Below are positions 18,679-28,925 of a stretch of DNA of 64,000 bases, piece after piece. The stretch's first letter is position 1; every line of letters begins with the position of its first letter. The notes beneath the pieces were generated by a model. That model saw only the letters and a program-made list of their open reading frames with translations. It did not search any database and was not told the DNA's origin. Source of the stretch: Pseudomonas baetica (GTDB lineage Bacteria > Pseudomonadota > Gammaproteobacteria > Pseudomonadales > Pseudomonadaceae); assembly GCF_019733355.1 (NCBI RefSeq), contig NZ_JAIHLQ010000027.1:1-64000 (forward strand), given 5' to 3'. Both the position numbers and the translations under genes were made by a program.

Positions 18679-21600
18679 TCAAACCACGCCGATGAAGTCA
18701 CTCGCTGTCAGCGCAACATGCCCGACCAGATCGATCTGGAAGTCAGCACCATTGCCATTGTTGACATTGCCCTCCACATAAGTGTGATCAACACCGCTGA
18801 CACTGACGTAGTGGTATTTCAATTGCGCCTGGTTGTTGAACTCACTGCCCGCGCCATTCCACTCACCGAGGAACGTGAAGTCCTGGTTTCCGCCAGATCC
18901 GCCGCCGGAGGTACGTGCATCTATTTGTGACAGGTCGATGTGATCCTCTCCCTGGGTAAAGTCGGTAATGACGTCTCGACTCAAGGTGGACGTCCCTGAA
19001 TCGCCCGTAGAGGTGAACACAAACATGTCGTTACCGGTCCCGCCGGTCAACGTGTCACGGTTCGCGCCGCCCACCAGGGTGTCGTTACCACCACCGCCAA
19101 CGAGCGTGTCGTTACCTCCAAGCCCCATCAGCACGTTGTTTGCGTTATCACCGATCAGGCTGTTGGAGCCGCTGCTGCCGATCACGTTTTCAATGCCGGT
19201 CAGGGTGTCATTGCCGGTTTGCGAACTGCTGGCCGTACCGCTGGCCAGATTAACCGTGGCTGCGGCCGAGGTTGCCGACAAGTCATAGGTGTCGACGCCG
19301 TCACCACCGTCATAGCTGTCGTTGCCGTCGTTGACCGAGGCCTGGAAGGTGTCGTTGCCAAGGCCACCGTACAGCGTGTCCTGCCCTTGCCCGCCGACCA
19401 GGATGTCGTTTGCGCTGCCACCGTCGATCCAGTCGTTACCGCCCTGACCTTGCAACAGGTTGGCGGCGCCATCACCCTGAATGTGATCGTTGCCGGAACT
19501 GCCGATGACGTTTTCGATACCCGTGAGGGTGTCGCTGCCGGTCTGGGTACTGGTTGACGTGCCAGCCTGCAAATCCACCGTGGCCGCCGCCGAAGTGGCC
19601 GACAGATCATAGGTGTCAGTGCCCGTGCCGCCGTCATAGTGGTCGTTGCCGTCGTTGACCGACGCCAGGATCGTGTCGTTGCCGGCGCCGCCGAAGATCG
19701 TGTCAGCGCCTGCCAGCCCGCTGAGACGGTTATTGCCACTGTTGCCGGTAATGATGTTGTCCAGTTCGTTACCGGTACCGTTGATATTGCCGGAGCCCAA
19801 CAGCGTCAGGTTTTCAACGTTCGCACCCAAGGTGTAGCTGACAGAAGACATGACTGTGTCGTTGCCCTCATTGAGGCTCTCCTGCACCAAGTCACCATTG
19901 GAGTCGACCATGTAAGTGTCATTGCCGGCATTGCCACGCATGATGTCGCTGCCGCTACCGCCGTCCAGCAGATCCGCACCGAGCCCCCCGTTGAGCACAT
20001 CGGTACCCGAGTAACCCAGCAGGATGTCCTGATAATTGGTGCCGTTCAGGACGTTGAAGCCGTTGTTACCTTCAATAAACCTCCCGACCGCCTCAGAGGG
20101 ATCCGAGGTCAGTTGTTCCACCGTGCCGTTGTTGTCGGTGTAGGTGGTGACCACGCGCAACTGCTGACCAAACTGCGCGGAAGTTGGCGCAAACGTCGAC
20201 GCATTGGCGCCGGAGATGTTGAGCCACGCCGCGCCCACCAGCGCTTGCCATTGATAGGAGAAACCGCTTGGCCCGGGTAAGCCATCGGCATCCTGGATCG
20301 CCGAGGTGTTGGCGGTCAGCCGGTATTGAGCCGGCACTGGACGGCTCGGCGTGGTCGGCGCTGTCGCGAAACCGGACAGCGTCACATTACCGGTCGGCAA
20401 CTGGTTGTTAACGTTGAGGTTGACCGTACGGTCGGCGAAACGCAGTTTTTCCACACCGATCACGATGTCGGTGCCATCGACATTAGCGGCACCGATGCGC
20501 AAGTCCACCACTTTGAACGCCGTGATCAGCTCACCACCGGGCCGGGTATCGGTGAATTTGCTGATGCTGTAGTCGGCAAAATTGCCGCTGAACAGCGCCG
20601 TGTCCGCTGTGCCGTCCGCCGTACCGGGCGCATCATGGTTGTCACCCAGAATGAAGCCAGGACGACTCGCCTGCAGACTGGTGAAGTGCTGGTCGAAACC
20701 CTGACTGGCGAGCAAGTGATTCAAGTCCGCAAGCTTGATCGAGTCGCCCACGATCACATCATTGCCAGCATTGCCCTGGATGACATCATCACCGCTACCG
20801 CCGATCAGCCAGTTCTCGGCGCCATCGCCGATCAGGCCCGCCAAAGGCGCGCCCGGGTTGCCGGTATTCGGACGACTGTCGCTGAAACGTGAGCCGATCA
20901 GCCCTTCAATGTCGGTCAGCAAAGCGTTGAATGGCTGGAACAGCACACCTGTGCCCGGCGCCGCCACGATGTTCTGATTGTTAAGATCAGCGGCCGCATC
21001 CAGAGCGATGTTCACATCGCTGAAGGCGACGATGTCGAACCCGATATCGCCAATGGCTTCGTCGCCATCCCCCTGACCGGGTGCACCACCCAGGCCCGGC
21101 AGCAGAATGTCATCGCCGGCCCCGCCGAATTCCTGGTCACCGGTGGAACCGCCGGAAATGATGTCGTCACCGTCATCGCCGAACAAAATGTCCGGACCGT
21201 CACCGCCATAGATTTCATCGTTACCGTCGCCACCATGCACCAGGTCGGTATCACCACCGGCATCGATGTAGTCATCGCCGTCGCCGCCGTAAATCTCGTC
21301 GATCCCGGCCTCGCCATACAGGTGATCGTTACCGCCTCCGCCAATCACTATGTCAATCCCGCCGGCGCTGGTCCCGGCGTAAATGATGTCATCCCCTTCC
21401 CCGCCATCAAGGAAGTCTTCGATATCGCCGCCGTAAATGATGTCGTTACCGTCACCACCATAGATGTGGTCGGCACCGGCCTTGCCATCAAGGATGTCGT
21501 CACCGCCCTCGCCGTAGATCGTATCGTCGCCGTCACCGGCATCGATCCAGTCGTTGAAGTCAGTGCCGACCAGCACTTCGTGGGAGTTGTAGCCCACTGC

Positions 21601-21951
21601 CGCCGTGCCATCGGGGTTTTCGCCCTGATCGGGACGGTAGTCACGGATGTAGGTTTGAGCGGTGTGGGTTTCCGGATTGACCAGGCTCACCAGCAAACCG
21701 TTACCGCCGATCCCGCCACCACCGCCGGTGGAGTAGATACCGACCTGGTTGGCTGCGATCAGGGTGCCGTACTTGTGCTCGCTCTTGTACGACGTTGTCG
21801 TGGTGCCAGAGTCGGTGTAGCTCAACTCGATATAGCTGTCGGCATAGCCGAACACGTCCCCGGCCAAGTGCCGAGCATCGGTGGTGCGCTCAATGATGTC
21901 CTTGAACTGCTCGGTCACCACCTGCTCGTTCAAGTTGGTCATGGCCGGCAA
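18679..21951 (-). CDS. RTX (hemolysin-type calcium-binding) portion of the split peroxidase-RTX protein
   Basis: 1090 codons from a TTG, but nine codons upstream in the same frame is an amber codon (21978-21976) that ends the peroxidase half. The intervening codons read Y-L-Y-R-L-D-L-G-L-P, continuing the peroxidase C-terminus, so this is the rest of one protein rather than a separate gene. It contains several blocks of nonapeptide GGxGxDxUx repeats (about residues 110-290, 370-400, 640-680, 740-780, 830-870 and 930-1010) that bind Ca2+ in a parallel beta-roll. The C-terminus, with a hydrophobic ASDFIGVV tail, fits an uncleaved type I secretion signal. The matching ABC/HlyD/TolC exporter is encoded 5 kb away. 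Confidence 0.85.
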   Translation of the reverse strand: MPAMTNLNEQVVTEQFKDIIERTTDARHLAGDVFGYADSYIELSYTDSGTTTTSYKSEHKYGTLIAANQVGIYSTGGGGGIGGNGLLVSLVNPETHTAQTYIRDYRPDQGENPDGTAAVGYNSHEVLVGTDFNDWIDAGDGDDTIYGEGGDDILDGKAGADHIYGGDGNDIIYGGDIEDFLDGGEGDDIIYAGTSAGGIDIVIGGGGNDHLYGEAGIDEIYGGDGDDYIDAGGDTDLVHGGDGNDEIYGGDGPDILFGDDGDDIISGGSTGDQEFGGAGDDILLPGLGGAPGQGDGDEAIGDIGFDIVAFSDVNIALDAAADLNNQNIVAAPGTGVLFQPFNALLTDIEGLIGSRFSDSRPNTGNPGAPLAGLIGDGAENWLIGGSGDDVIQGNAGNDVIVGDSIKLADLNHLLASQGFDQHFTSLQASRPGFILGDNHDAPGTADGTADTALFSGNFADYSISKFTDTRPGGELITAFKVVDLRIGAANVDGTDIVIGVEKLRFADRTVNLNVNNQLPTGNVTLSGFATAPTTPSRPVPAQYRLTANTSAIQDADGLPGPSGFSYQWQALVGAAWLNISGANASTFAPTSAQFGQQLRVVTTYTDNNGTVEQLTSDPSEAVGRFIEGNNGFNVLNGTNYQDILLGYSGTDVLNGGLGADLLDGGSGSDIMRGNAGNDTYMVDSNGDLVQESLNEGNDTVMSSVSYTLGANVENLTLLGSGNINGTGNELDNIITGNSGNNRLSGLAGADTIFGGAGNDTILASVNDGNDHYDGGTGTDTYDLSATSAAATVDLQAGTSTSTQTGSDTLTGIENVIGSSGNDHIQGDGAANLLQGQGGNDWIDGGSANDILVGGQGQDTLYGGLGNDTFQASVNDGNDSYDGGDGVDTYDLSATSAAATVNLASGTASSSQTGNDTLTGIENVIGSSGSNSLIGDNANNVLMGLGGNDTLVGGGGNDTLVGGANRDTLTGGTGNDMFVFTSTGDSGTSTLSRDVITDFTQGEDHIDLSQIDARTSGGGSGGNQDFTFLGEWNGAGSEFNNQAQLKYHYVSVSGVDHTYVEGNVNNGNGADFQIDLVGHVALTASDFIGVV

Positions 21952-21975
21952 GCCGAGGTCGAGGCGGTACAGGTA

Positions 21976-24621
21976 CTAGAACCGGTCACCGTCCATCAAC
22001 CGCTCCATCTGATCCTCGAAGATGGCATTGAAGGTGGTGCCCAATTGTCCGAGGTACACATGTTTTTCCGCCAACCCGCCAATCCACAGGTCAATCGAGT
22101 TATAGCCGTCGTAACCCTCGACATGATTGCCGTTGGGATCCGCCGCACCGGAGAGGAAGTACGCCGCCTGCTCGGCGGTGACACTGCCACCGGCATAGTT
22201 GACCGTTTCGCCGGTCTGGTCGGCGTCGATGATGGCTTGGGCATGGGCCACGTCACCGTCGAAGGAGTACGCCGCAATGAAGTTCACCAGCGATTCGGGG
22301 TGAATCATGTTGTTGGCGAAATCGCTCCAACTGGTATAGGGCGTCAGGCTGTCAACGATCAGGTTGGTGTGATGTTGAGTGCCGGCGGGCGAGGCACGCT
22401 CGGCTATCAAAGCGTCATGGATTTGCTGACGTGCCTGGTTCAGGGTCGGTAACCCAAGGTCGCGTCCGCGTGCCAGGTTGATGGTCGCCAGATCCAGCGG
22501 CTGGCCGAGCAAGCCTTGTTGCAGGGCCGGCGTAACGAACTCATCGATCTCGTTGCTGATTTGCCGGGTCATGCCCAGCGCGATGGCGGTCGGGCCCACT
22601 TCGGCAAAACCACCGGGATTGAGGAACGCCTGCTCCAGCGCATAGTGAGTGATCGCGCCGGTCAGGTCGTAGCCACCACTGGCGTTCTTTTCCAGGGCAT
22701 CGATGGTTTCGCGCAATTGCGAGTGACCGAAACGGAAAGCAGCCTGGCCGTACTCGAGTGAAATATTGGCGTTAGTACCCGAGTCATAGCTGACGAACTC
22801 CGGCAGATCGGGTGTGATCAGTCGGGCGTACTGGTCGATCGCCACATGCTGATATTCCATCTCCACCGTCAATTTGGCCGCGTAGAACAGTTTGTCCTGA
22901 TCCCAAGACACGGTAACGCCATCGGCCAACGTGTAATTGCCGCTGGCGTCGCTGAAGAAACCGCCGCTGCCATTGCTGACCTGTACCTGCCAGTTGTGCC
23001 GCACATTGACGTCCGTCTGCGCCAGCACTTCGTTCTGCAGGTTGATCAGTTGCACATTGTGGTCTTCGTGGAAGACGTGGTGAATCGCGGTCAGGCCGAA
23101 GTTTTCGTTCACTCGGCCGTCACCGGCAATGTAGTGGTCGCCCACCGACTCCAGCAGCAGTTCGTTGGCCACCGCGTAATCGGCGCTGCCCGGCGCGGCA
23201 CTGATGGTGAAATCGGCAAAGTTGACGAAGCTGAACAGATTCTTCGGCCCGGAATTGTCGTAGTTGAAGACCATGCCGTAGGGGTTGTTCGCATCGAAAG
23301 TGATGCTGGTGATGTGCGCATCCAGCGACATCAACTTGGCTTGGTCGATATGCACATCATCGAAGTGCGGGTTCATGTCCAGCAGGATGGCTTCGCGGGT
23401 ATAAACCGCCTGCACGCCGGCCGTGTTGGGGTCGGCATCAAGCACATGGCCTTGGGCATCGCGCACGCGGAAGTTGGCGATGTCATCCCAGGTCAGGTCA
23501 TCACGGCCGGTTTCGGCTATGTGAGCACGCAGTTCGGTGAGCGTCGGCAGTGTCTGATGGGTGAGCACGCCATTGAGCGTCCAGGCGGCCTCATCACTCA
23601 ACGTATTGCCATCGAACAATGCCGCACCGGCGATGTATTGGCCTGGGTGGTTGGGGTCTGCAACCCACTGGCGCAGCAACTGGGTCACCGAATCAGCAGA
23701 ACCATACGTCTGGTTCTGATCGATGTAAGGCGAGTCGAGGTTGATGTATTGCGCCTCCCCCTGCCCGTCCACTTCCGCCACCGAGGCGCGGTGGACCTTG
23801 ATCGAGTAAACCGGTTGTCCATCCGGGCCGATGGTGCCGTAGAGCGGATCATCCGGCGCCAGCGGAATGGTGATGGTCGCGTTCTGGTTGGGCTTGTTGA
23901 TGAAGTCCAGCCCATGGTCGAAGAACTGCCCGAACAAAGTGAACCAGCCGGTGGTCGACGGGTCGCCCGACACGGTGTTCTGGTTGCGAATGAAGTACTG
24001 GCCGGAATCCGGAGCGCTGGTATCGACCTCACCGAGGGTGCCGATAATCCCGGGATCGGTGACGATCGCCACGCCACCGGCGGTGTGTTGAATATGGCCT
24101 GCGCCATCAGTGGCGAATGTGACGCCGCCGCTGACAATGGTCTGGCTGATCATCCGTGGCGTGTAGTCCACCACTGACGCTGTCGGATCGCTATACAGTG
24201 AACTACTGTCAGACATGGGCGTGGCGCCTGCCGGAACGCCTGCGCCAGTCAATGCGGCGTTACTCAGATTCTGATGGACGTAGTGCGTGTAGTCCGAATG
24301 GGTCAGACGGATGAAGTTCTGTTCGAAGCTCCCCCAGCTCTGGCCGTCCTGGGTCAAGTTGTTGAAGTGGCCGGAGACGTCGCGCAGACCGATCGGATCG
24401 CGGGCGCCGTTGTACCAGGCCGTTTCACCGGGCGGAGTGTCCAGCGGATTGAAGCTGCCCAGCAGGCCAAGCACATGGACGTTGCCGTCCGAACCGTCAT
24501 AGCCGTACAGCGGCTGGCCAGAGGCGTTGTAGCCGACGATATGAATGGTCGGAAAGGACACCTGCTGTTCAAGGAACGAAATATCGTTGGCATTGAGGGT
24601 AAAGCGCTTTAGCTGGTACAT
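21976..24621 (-). CDS. Animal-type heme peroxidase domain (N-terminal half, ended by amber codon)
   Basis: 881 residues from the ATG at 24621, chosen because GGAG lies seven bases before it. It is an animal heme peroxidase (An_peroxidase) domain: distal-side GQFFDHGLDF, the helix IHHVFHEDHN, and proximal RFGHSQLRETI with the axial His. It has no Sec signal peptide, consistent with type I export directed from the C-terminal RTX part. The stop is a single TAG where the frame otherwise continues into the RTX section; without it the protein would be about 1980 residues. Divergent from the histidine kinase with only 73 bases between the two start codons. Confidence 0.85.
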   Translation of the reverse strand: MYQLKRFTLNANDISFLEQQVSFPTIHIVGYNASGQPLYGYDGSDGNVHVLGLLGSFNPLDTPPGETAWYNGARDPIGLRDVSGHFNNLTQDGQSWGSFEQNFIRLTHSDYTHYVHQNLSNAALTGAGVPAGATPMSDSSSLYSDPTASVVDYTPRMISQTIVSGGVTFATDGAGHIQHTAGGVAIVTDPGIIGTLGEVDTSAPDSGQYFIRNQNTVSGDPSTTGWFTLFGQFFDHGLDFINKPNQNATITIPLAPDDPLYGTIGPDGQPVYSIKVHRASVAEVDGQGEAQYINLDSPYIDQNQTYGSADSVTQLLRQWVADPNHPGQYIAGAALFDGNTLSDEAAWTLNGVLTHQTLPTLTELRAHIAETGRDDLTWDDIANFRVRDAQGHVLDADPNTAGVQAVYTREAILLDMNPHFDDVHIDQAKLMSLDAHITSITFDANNPYGMVFNYDNSGPKNLFSFVNFADFTISAAPGSADYAVANELLLESVGDHYIAGDGRVNENFGLTAIHHVFHEDHNVQLINLQNEVLAQTDVNVRHNWQVQVSNGSGGFFSDASGNYTLADGVTVSWDQDKLFYAAKLTVEMEYQHVAIDQYARLITPDLPEFVSYDSGTNANISLEYGQAAFRFGHSQLRETIDALEKNASGGYDLTGAITHYALEQAFLNPGGFAEVGPTAIALGMTRQISNEIDEFVTPALQQGLLGQPLDLATINLARGRDLGLPTLNQARQQIHDALIAERASPAGTQHHTNLIVDSLTPYTSWSDFANNMIHPESLVNFIAAYSFDGDVAHAQAIIDADQTGETVNYAGGSVTAEQAAYFLSGAADPNGNHVEGYDGYNSIDLWIGGLAEKHVYLGQLGTTFNAIFEDQMERLMDGDRF

Positions 24622-24694
24622 GGCAAACTCCGGATATCCGTTGGCTCGCAAAGTTTTTCAACCGACTTACCACGATCATCAGGAAATCGACGCG

Positions 24695-26173
24695 ATGGCA
24701 AAAGATGCAAAAGTCCAATCAAAAACCGAGACTTTTGTCGCCGATGAGTCTGAGACTTTGGTCGAACCCAGACCTGTGTACAGAAGGCTCTGGCGCTGGC
24801 GTATCAAGCTGCGCGCCCGCCATCTGAGCCGCTCCACCCAGTTTGTGCTGGCCGCCGCACTGATCCTCGGGCTGACAATGTTTTTCGTCGGCAAACTGGT
24901 GAGTGAGCGCATAGAACGCGCCGCCGTACAAAGCGCGGCCGAGGCCGGCGCGCATTACATGGAAGCGTTTCTGGAGCCTTACGTGCAGGAGATGAGTCGC
25001 GATAACAACCTCTCGCCCGCCAGCGTCAAGTCCCTGGATCGCCTGATGGAGAGTCGCTCGCTGAAACGACACATCGTCTCGATAAAGATCTGGCGCGCGG
25101 ATGGCACGGTGGTTTACAGCACCGACAAATCGATCACTAACCGCAAGTTCCCCATGGATGAAATTGCCGAAGCGCTCAAGGGCAACGTGGTCACCGACCT
25201 TGAGGATCTGTCTCAGGAAGAGAACGAATTCGAACGCAAGCTCAACGTACCGCTCTACGAAATCTATGCACCACTGCGCGAGTTCAACACACGCAAAATC
25301 ATCGCAGTGGGCGAGTTCTACGAAAAAGCCGAAAGCCTGGAGCAGGAAATCAACCGCATACGTCAACAAGTGTGGCTGGTCGTCGGCACTGCGACCCTGG
25401 CCATGCTGACGCTGTTGTTTTTCATCGTCCGGCGTGGCGACCAGATCATCCAGCGCCAACAGGTGGCGCTGCGCATGCGTCTGCTGGAACAAACCCGCCT
25501 GCGCGTCAGCAATGCGGCACTGCATCGCAAAATCAACACCGCGACCCAAGAGTTCTCCCGCATCAACGAATTGACCCTGCGCCGTATTGGCGCTGATCTG
25601 CACGACGGCCCGGCGCAGTTGCTGACCCTGATTCTGATCCGCCTGGATGACCTGGCCGAACACTGCACCACGCTTGATCAGGAGTCACTGGAAACCATTC
25701 GCGGCGCCGCCACCGATGCCCTGCGTGAGGTGCGCGATCTCTCCCGGGGCCTGGCCCTGCCGGAAATCAACGATTTGACTCTGACGCAAGAGCTACAACT
25801 GGTGGCCCAGCGACATGAGCAGCGCACCGGCAGCAAGGTGCAGTTGAACATCGCGCCACTACCCGACTCGGCGCCGCTTCCGGTAAAGCTGTGCGTCTAC
25901 CGGTTTGTCCAGGAAACCCTGAACAATGCCTATCGTCATGCTCAGGGCAAGGGTCAGACGATCACCGCGAGCCTTCAACACGAGACACTGCTGATCACCG
26001 TCAAAGACGCTGGGCCAGGCATGGCCGCAGACGCGCTGGTCGTCGACGCCCACGACAGAAACCGGCTGGGACTGGCCGGTTTGCGTTATCGCGTGGAATC
26101 GCTGGGTGGCGTGTTCAGCATCAAGTCCGCCCCCGATGAAGGGACATCGGTCAGCGCACAACTCAAACTGTGA
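24695..26173 (+). CDS. Sensor histidine kinase, NarX/HisKA_3 type
   Basis: 492 residues from the ATG at 24695 (AGGA ten bases upstream; the frame is open further but would run into the divergent gene). TM1 lies around residues 48-66 and TM2 around 225-247, with a ~160-residue periplasmic cache-like sensor between. A short linker helix leads to a HisKA_3 block with phospho-acceptor His303 in GADLHDGPAQ. The ATPase domain has the N box QETLNNAYRHA, KDAGPGM and a final GLAGLRYRVESLGG. It converges with its presumed partner, a LuxR-type regulator, stop to stop. It probably controls the peroxidase and secretion genes on either side; the stimulus is unknown. Confidence 0.88.
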   Translation: MAKDAKVQSKTETFVADESETLVEPRPVYRRLWRWRIKLRARHLSRSTQFVLAAALILGLTMFFVGKLVSERIERAAVQSAAEAGAHYMEAFLEPYVQEMSRDNNLSPASVKSLDRLMESRSLKRHIVSIKIWRADGTVVYSTDKSITNRKFPMDEIAEALKGNVVTDLEDLSQEENEFERKLNVPLYEIYAPLREFNTRKIIAVGEFYEKAESLEQEINRIRQQVWLVVGTATLAMLTLLFFIVRRGDQIIQRQQVALRMRLLEQTRLRVSNAALHRKINTATQEFSRINELTLRRIGADLHDGPAQLLTLILIRLDDLAEHCTTLDQESLETIRGAATDALREVRDLSRGLALPEINDLTLTQELQLVAQRHEQRTGSKVQLNIAPLPDSAPLPVKLCVYRFVQETLNNAYRHAQGKGQTITASLQHETLLITVKDAGPGMAADALVVDAHDRNRLGLAGLRYRVESLGGVFSIKSAPDEGTSVSAQLKL

Positions 26174-26872
26174 TCAGGAGCCTCCGCGGGCATCCAGGTG
26201 CGCTGGCGCCGAGCCCATGTGCAACCGGCCGACAGCCTCGCGCTCCCAGTGGCGCCTGAGCGCCGTGACCGCTTCCACCCGATTGCGCGCGTGCAACTTC
26301 TGCATCACGCAGGTCATGTAGTACTTGACGGTTTTTTCGCTGATGAACAGCTTTGACGCCACCTCTTTATTGGTCAGGCCTTTGGAAACCTCGCGGATGA
26401 TCTGCTCTTCCCGATGGGTGAGGTCGATCTTGCGCACTTCAACTTCATGCTTCTTGAAATTGCTCAGCAGCTTGTTGGCAAATTCTGGGGTGATAAAGGT
26501 GTCGCCCCTGGCAATCGAACGTATTGCCAGCACCAGATCCGGTCCGCTGACGCCCTTCAACACGTAACCGCGCGCGCCTGCCTCCAACGCCGAATAGGCG
26601 TCATCTTCCGATTCGGAAACTGTCAGCATCAGCACTTTCACTTCCGGCAGTTGCGTGGAAATAAATTTCACCGCCGCAAACACGTCGCCCGGCATGTTGA
26701 CGTCCATCAACATCACGTCAGGCCTCATCCGCTGAGCGATATCGCGCGCCTCCTCGGCGCTGCCGCCCTGCTCCACGACTTGCAGATCTGTCCGCTTTCG
26801 CAGGGTATTGGCGACGCCCTCACGCAGCAGGGGATGATCATCGGCAATGCCGATGCGGATGAAAGGATTCAT
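26174..26872 (-). CDS. Response regulator, NarL/FixJ (LuxR-HTH) type
   Basis: 232 residues. The receiver domain has the acidic pair D11-D12, phospho-acceptor D57 in MLMDVNMPG, T83 in MLTVSES and K105 in GYVLKGVS. The LuxR-type HTH follows at about 150-210: LTHREEQIIREVSKGLTNKE then KLFISEKTVKYYM. This is the standard partner class for HisKA_3 kinases. Its TGA (26176-26174) directly abuts the TGA of the kinase (26171-26173), forming TGATCA. It is divergent from the type I secretion operon with 316 bases between, which is the likely place for autoregulation and target control. Confidence 0.9.
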   Translation of the reverse strand: MNPFIRIGIADDHPLLREGVANTLRKRTDLQVVEQGGSAEEARDIAQRMRPDVMLMDVNMPGDVFAAVKFISTQLPEVKVLMLTVSESEDDAYSALEAGARGYVLKGVSGPDLVLAIRSIARGDTFITPEFANKLLSNFKKHEVEVRKIDLTHREEQIIREVSKGLTNKEVASKLFISEKTVKYYMTCVMQKLHARNRVEAVTALRRHWEREAVGRLHMGSAPAHLDARGGS

Positions 26873-27188
26873 GACGCGCTCCTGAAAGGACCAAGCAGCC
26901 GGACACCCATTGATTAATAGCAGCTAACCCGCTCGGACGCCGGGCTGTGGACAGAGGCGGAGCGTGTCGCCAGCGCGAAAATCAGACTTAAGTCGAACGT
27001 TTTTTTACCGTCAACAAGCAATCTTCATTACAAGCGACTGAAAAATACGCGAGCAACTCGTTGTTTTGTAATGCACTCCAAACAGTCAAAAATATAACGT
27101 CAATGAAAAACCGGACCTGAGGGCAATCCGACCAACAGTCGTTCTCCTACGCTGAGGTACATGACGCCACGGCATTGGAACTTTCCCG
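26873..27188. promoter_or_regulatory. Divergent intergenic region, regulator versus type I secretion operon
   Basis: 316 bases holding the promoters of both the response regulator (minus) and the ABC/HlyD/TolC operon (plus). It is AT-rich around 26995-27100 (TTTTTTTACC, AAAAATAT). I could not identify a convincing -35/-10 pair or a clear repeated operator by eye. Confidence 0.45.
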
Positions 27189-28925
27189 ATGGACAAGAAA
27201 AACCACCCGCGATCCGAGTTTGCCGACGTGTTTTTCCGGCTGCGCCGCACCTTTTTTTCGTTGGCCGGGTTCAGCGGCGTGATCAACGTCCTGATGCTCT
27301 CGCCCGCCATCTACATGCTGCAGGTGTATGACCGGGCACTGGTCAGCAGCAACGTCACCACACTGCTGATGCTGACGATTCTGATGATCGGCCTCTACAC
27401 CCTGTTGGCGATGCTCGAAGTGGTGCGTACCCGCGTGATGATCCGGGTCGGCAACCGCCTCGACATGGCCCTCAACCGCCGGGTATTTACCGCCGCGTTC
27501 GAGCGCAACTTGCAGCGCGCCGGGGGCAACCCCGCTCAGGCACTGCAGGACTTGGCACAGGTTCGCCAGTTTCTGACCGGCAACGGCCTGTTCGCCTTTT
27601 TCGACGCGCCGTGGACACCGATCTATCTGTTCGTCGCCTACCTGATTCACCCCTTGCTGGGCATCGTCACCCTGTGCGGTTCGCTGATTCTGGTAGCGCT
27701 GACCTGGCTCACCGAAATCGCCACAAAGAAGCCCTTGGCCGAGGCCAACATGGCGGCGCAGGTCTCAGGCACATTCGCCAACAACAACCTGCGCAACGCT
27801 GAAGTCATTGAGGCGATGGGCATGTTGCCGGCGATCACCGGTCGCTGGTTCGGCAGCCATCTGCGGATTCTGGAAATGCAGACCCTGGCCTCCGATCGGG
27901 CGGCCTACATCAGTGGCATTGGGCGTTTCGTGCGGATCACCTTGCAGTCGCTGATCCTGGGCACCGGCGCGTTGTTGGCCATCGAAGGCTCGATTACGCC
28001 GGGCATGATGATTGCCTGTTCGATACTCAGCGGCCGGGCGCTGGCGCCAGTGGAGCAACTGATCGGCGCCTGGAAGCAACTACTGACCAGCCGTCGTGCC
28101 TGGTCGCGGCTCAAGAACCTGCTGCAGGAATTTCCAGCACGCGCCGATGCGATGAAGTTGCAAAAACCGCTGGGCATGATCTCGGTCGAGCACTTGCATG
28201 CCGGCGCACCGGGCATGACTCAAGCGATCATTCGCGGGCCCAATTTCAACCTGTCGCCCGGTGAGTCACTCGGCATCATCGGCCCTTCCGCGTCGGGCAA
28301 ATCGACACTGGCTCGTTTGCTGGTGGGCATCTGGCCGGCGCTCAGCGGCAAAGTGCGTCTGGACGGCGCCGACGTGTACCTGTGGAACAAGCAGGAACTC
28401 GGCCCGTGGATCGGCTACCTGCCCCAGGATGTGGAACTGTTCGAAGGCAGCATCGCCGACAACATCGCGCGCTTCGGCGAAGTCGACAGTGAGGCGGTGA
28501 TCGTCGCGGCCCGGCGCGCCGGCGTCCACGACATGATCCTGCGCTTTGCTCACGGTTATGACACCACGCTGGACGTCGACGGCAACCCGTTGTCCGGGGG
28601 CCAGCGCCAGCGCATCGGCCTGGCCCGCGCACTGTATGGCGAGCCCTCGCTGATCGTGCTCGACGAGCCAAACGCCAACCTCGATGACGCCGGGGAAAAA
28701 GCCCTGATCGAGGTACTGGAAGATCTGAAACAGCGGCGCTGCACCACGGTGTTGATCAGCCACCGGCCGAGCATCCTCGGCACCGTCGACAAAGTTCTGA
28801 TGCTGCGTGAAGGCAGCACCCAATTGTTCGGCCCCCGCGAAGAAGTGTTCGCCGCACTACGGCAAACCAGCGTGCTGCCGACCGTCGGTGCGCCAACCCT
28901 GTCAGCCGTGCGCGGGAGAGAGTAA
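27189..28925 (+). CDS. Type I secretion ABC transporter (permease + ATPase, PrtD family)
   Basis: 578 residues. The N-terminal half is a membrane domain with helices around 25-45, 60-80 and 150-190 and no C39 peptidase domain. The C-terminal ATPase has Walker A GPSASGKST, Q-loop YLPQDVELF, signature LSGGQRQR, Walker B LIVLDEPN and the switch His in ISHRPS. Length and architecture fit the PrtD/HasD/LapB-type inner-membrane ATPases that export RTX proteins. It is first in a three-gene operon (next start follows with no gap). The likely substrate is the peroxidase-RTX protein encoded nearby. Confidence 0.93.
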   Translation: MDKKNHPRSEFADVFFRLRRTFFSLAGFSGVINVLMLSPAIYMLQVYDRALVSSNVTTLLMLTILMIGLYTLLAMLEVVRTRVMIRVGNRLDMALNRRVFTAAFERNLQRAGGNPAQALQDLAQVRQFLTGNGLFAFFDAPWTPIYLFVAYLIHPLLGIVTLCGSLILVALTWLTEIATKKPLAEANMAAQVSGTFANNNLRNAEVIEAMGMLPAITGRWFGSHLRILEMQTLASDRAAYISGIGRFVRITLQSLILGTGALLAIEGSITPGMMIACSILSGRALAPVEQLIGAWKQLLTSRRAWSRLKNLLQEFPARADAMKLQKPLGMISVEHLHAGAPGMTQAIIRGPNFNLSPGESLGIIGPSASGKSTLARLLVGIWPALSGKVRLDGADVYLWNKQELGPWIGYLPQDVELFEGSIADNIARFGEVDSEAVIVAARRAGVHDMILRFAHGYDTTLDVDGNPLSGGQRQRIGLARALYGEPSLIVLDEPNANLDDAGEKALIEVLEDLKQRRCTTVLISHRPSILGTVDKVLMLREGSTQLFGPREEVFAALRQTSVLPTVGAPTLSAVRGRE

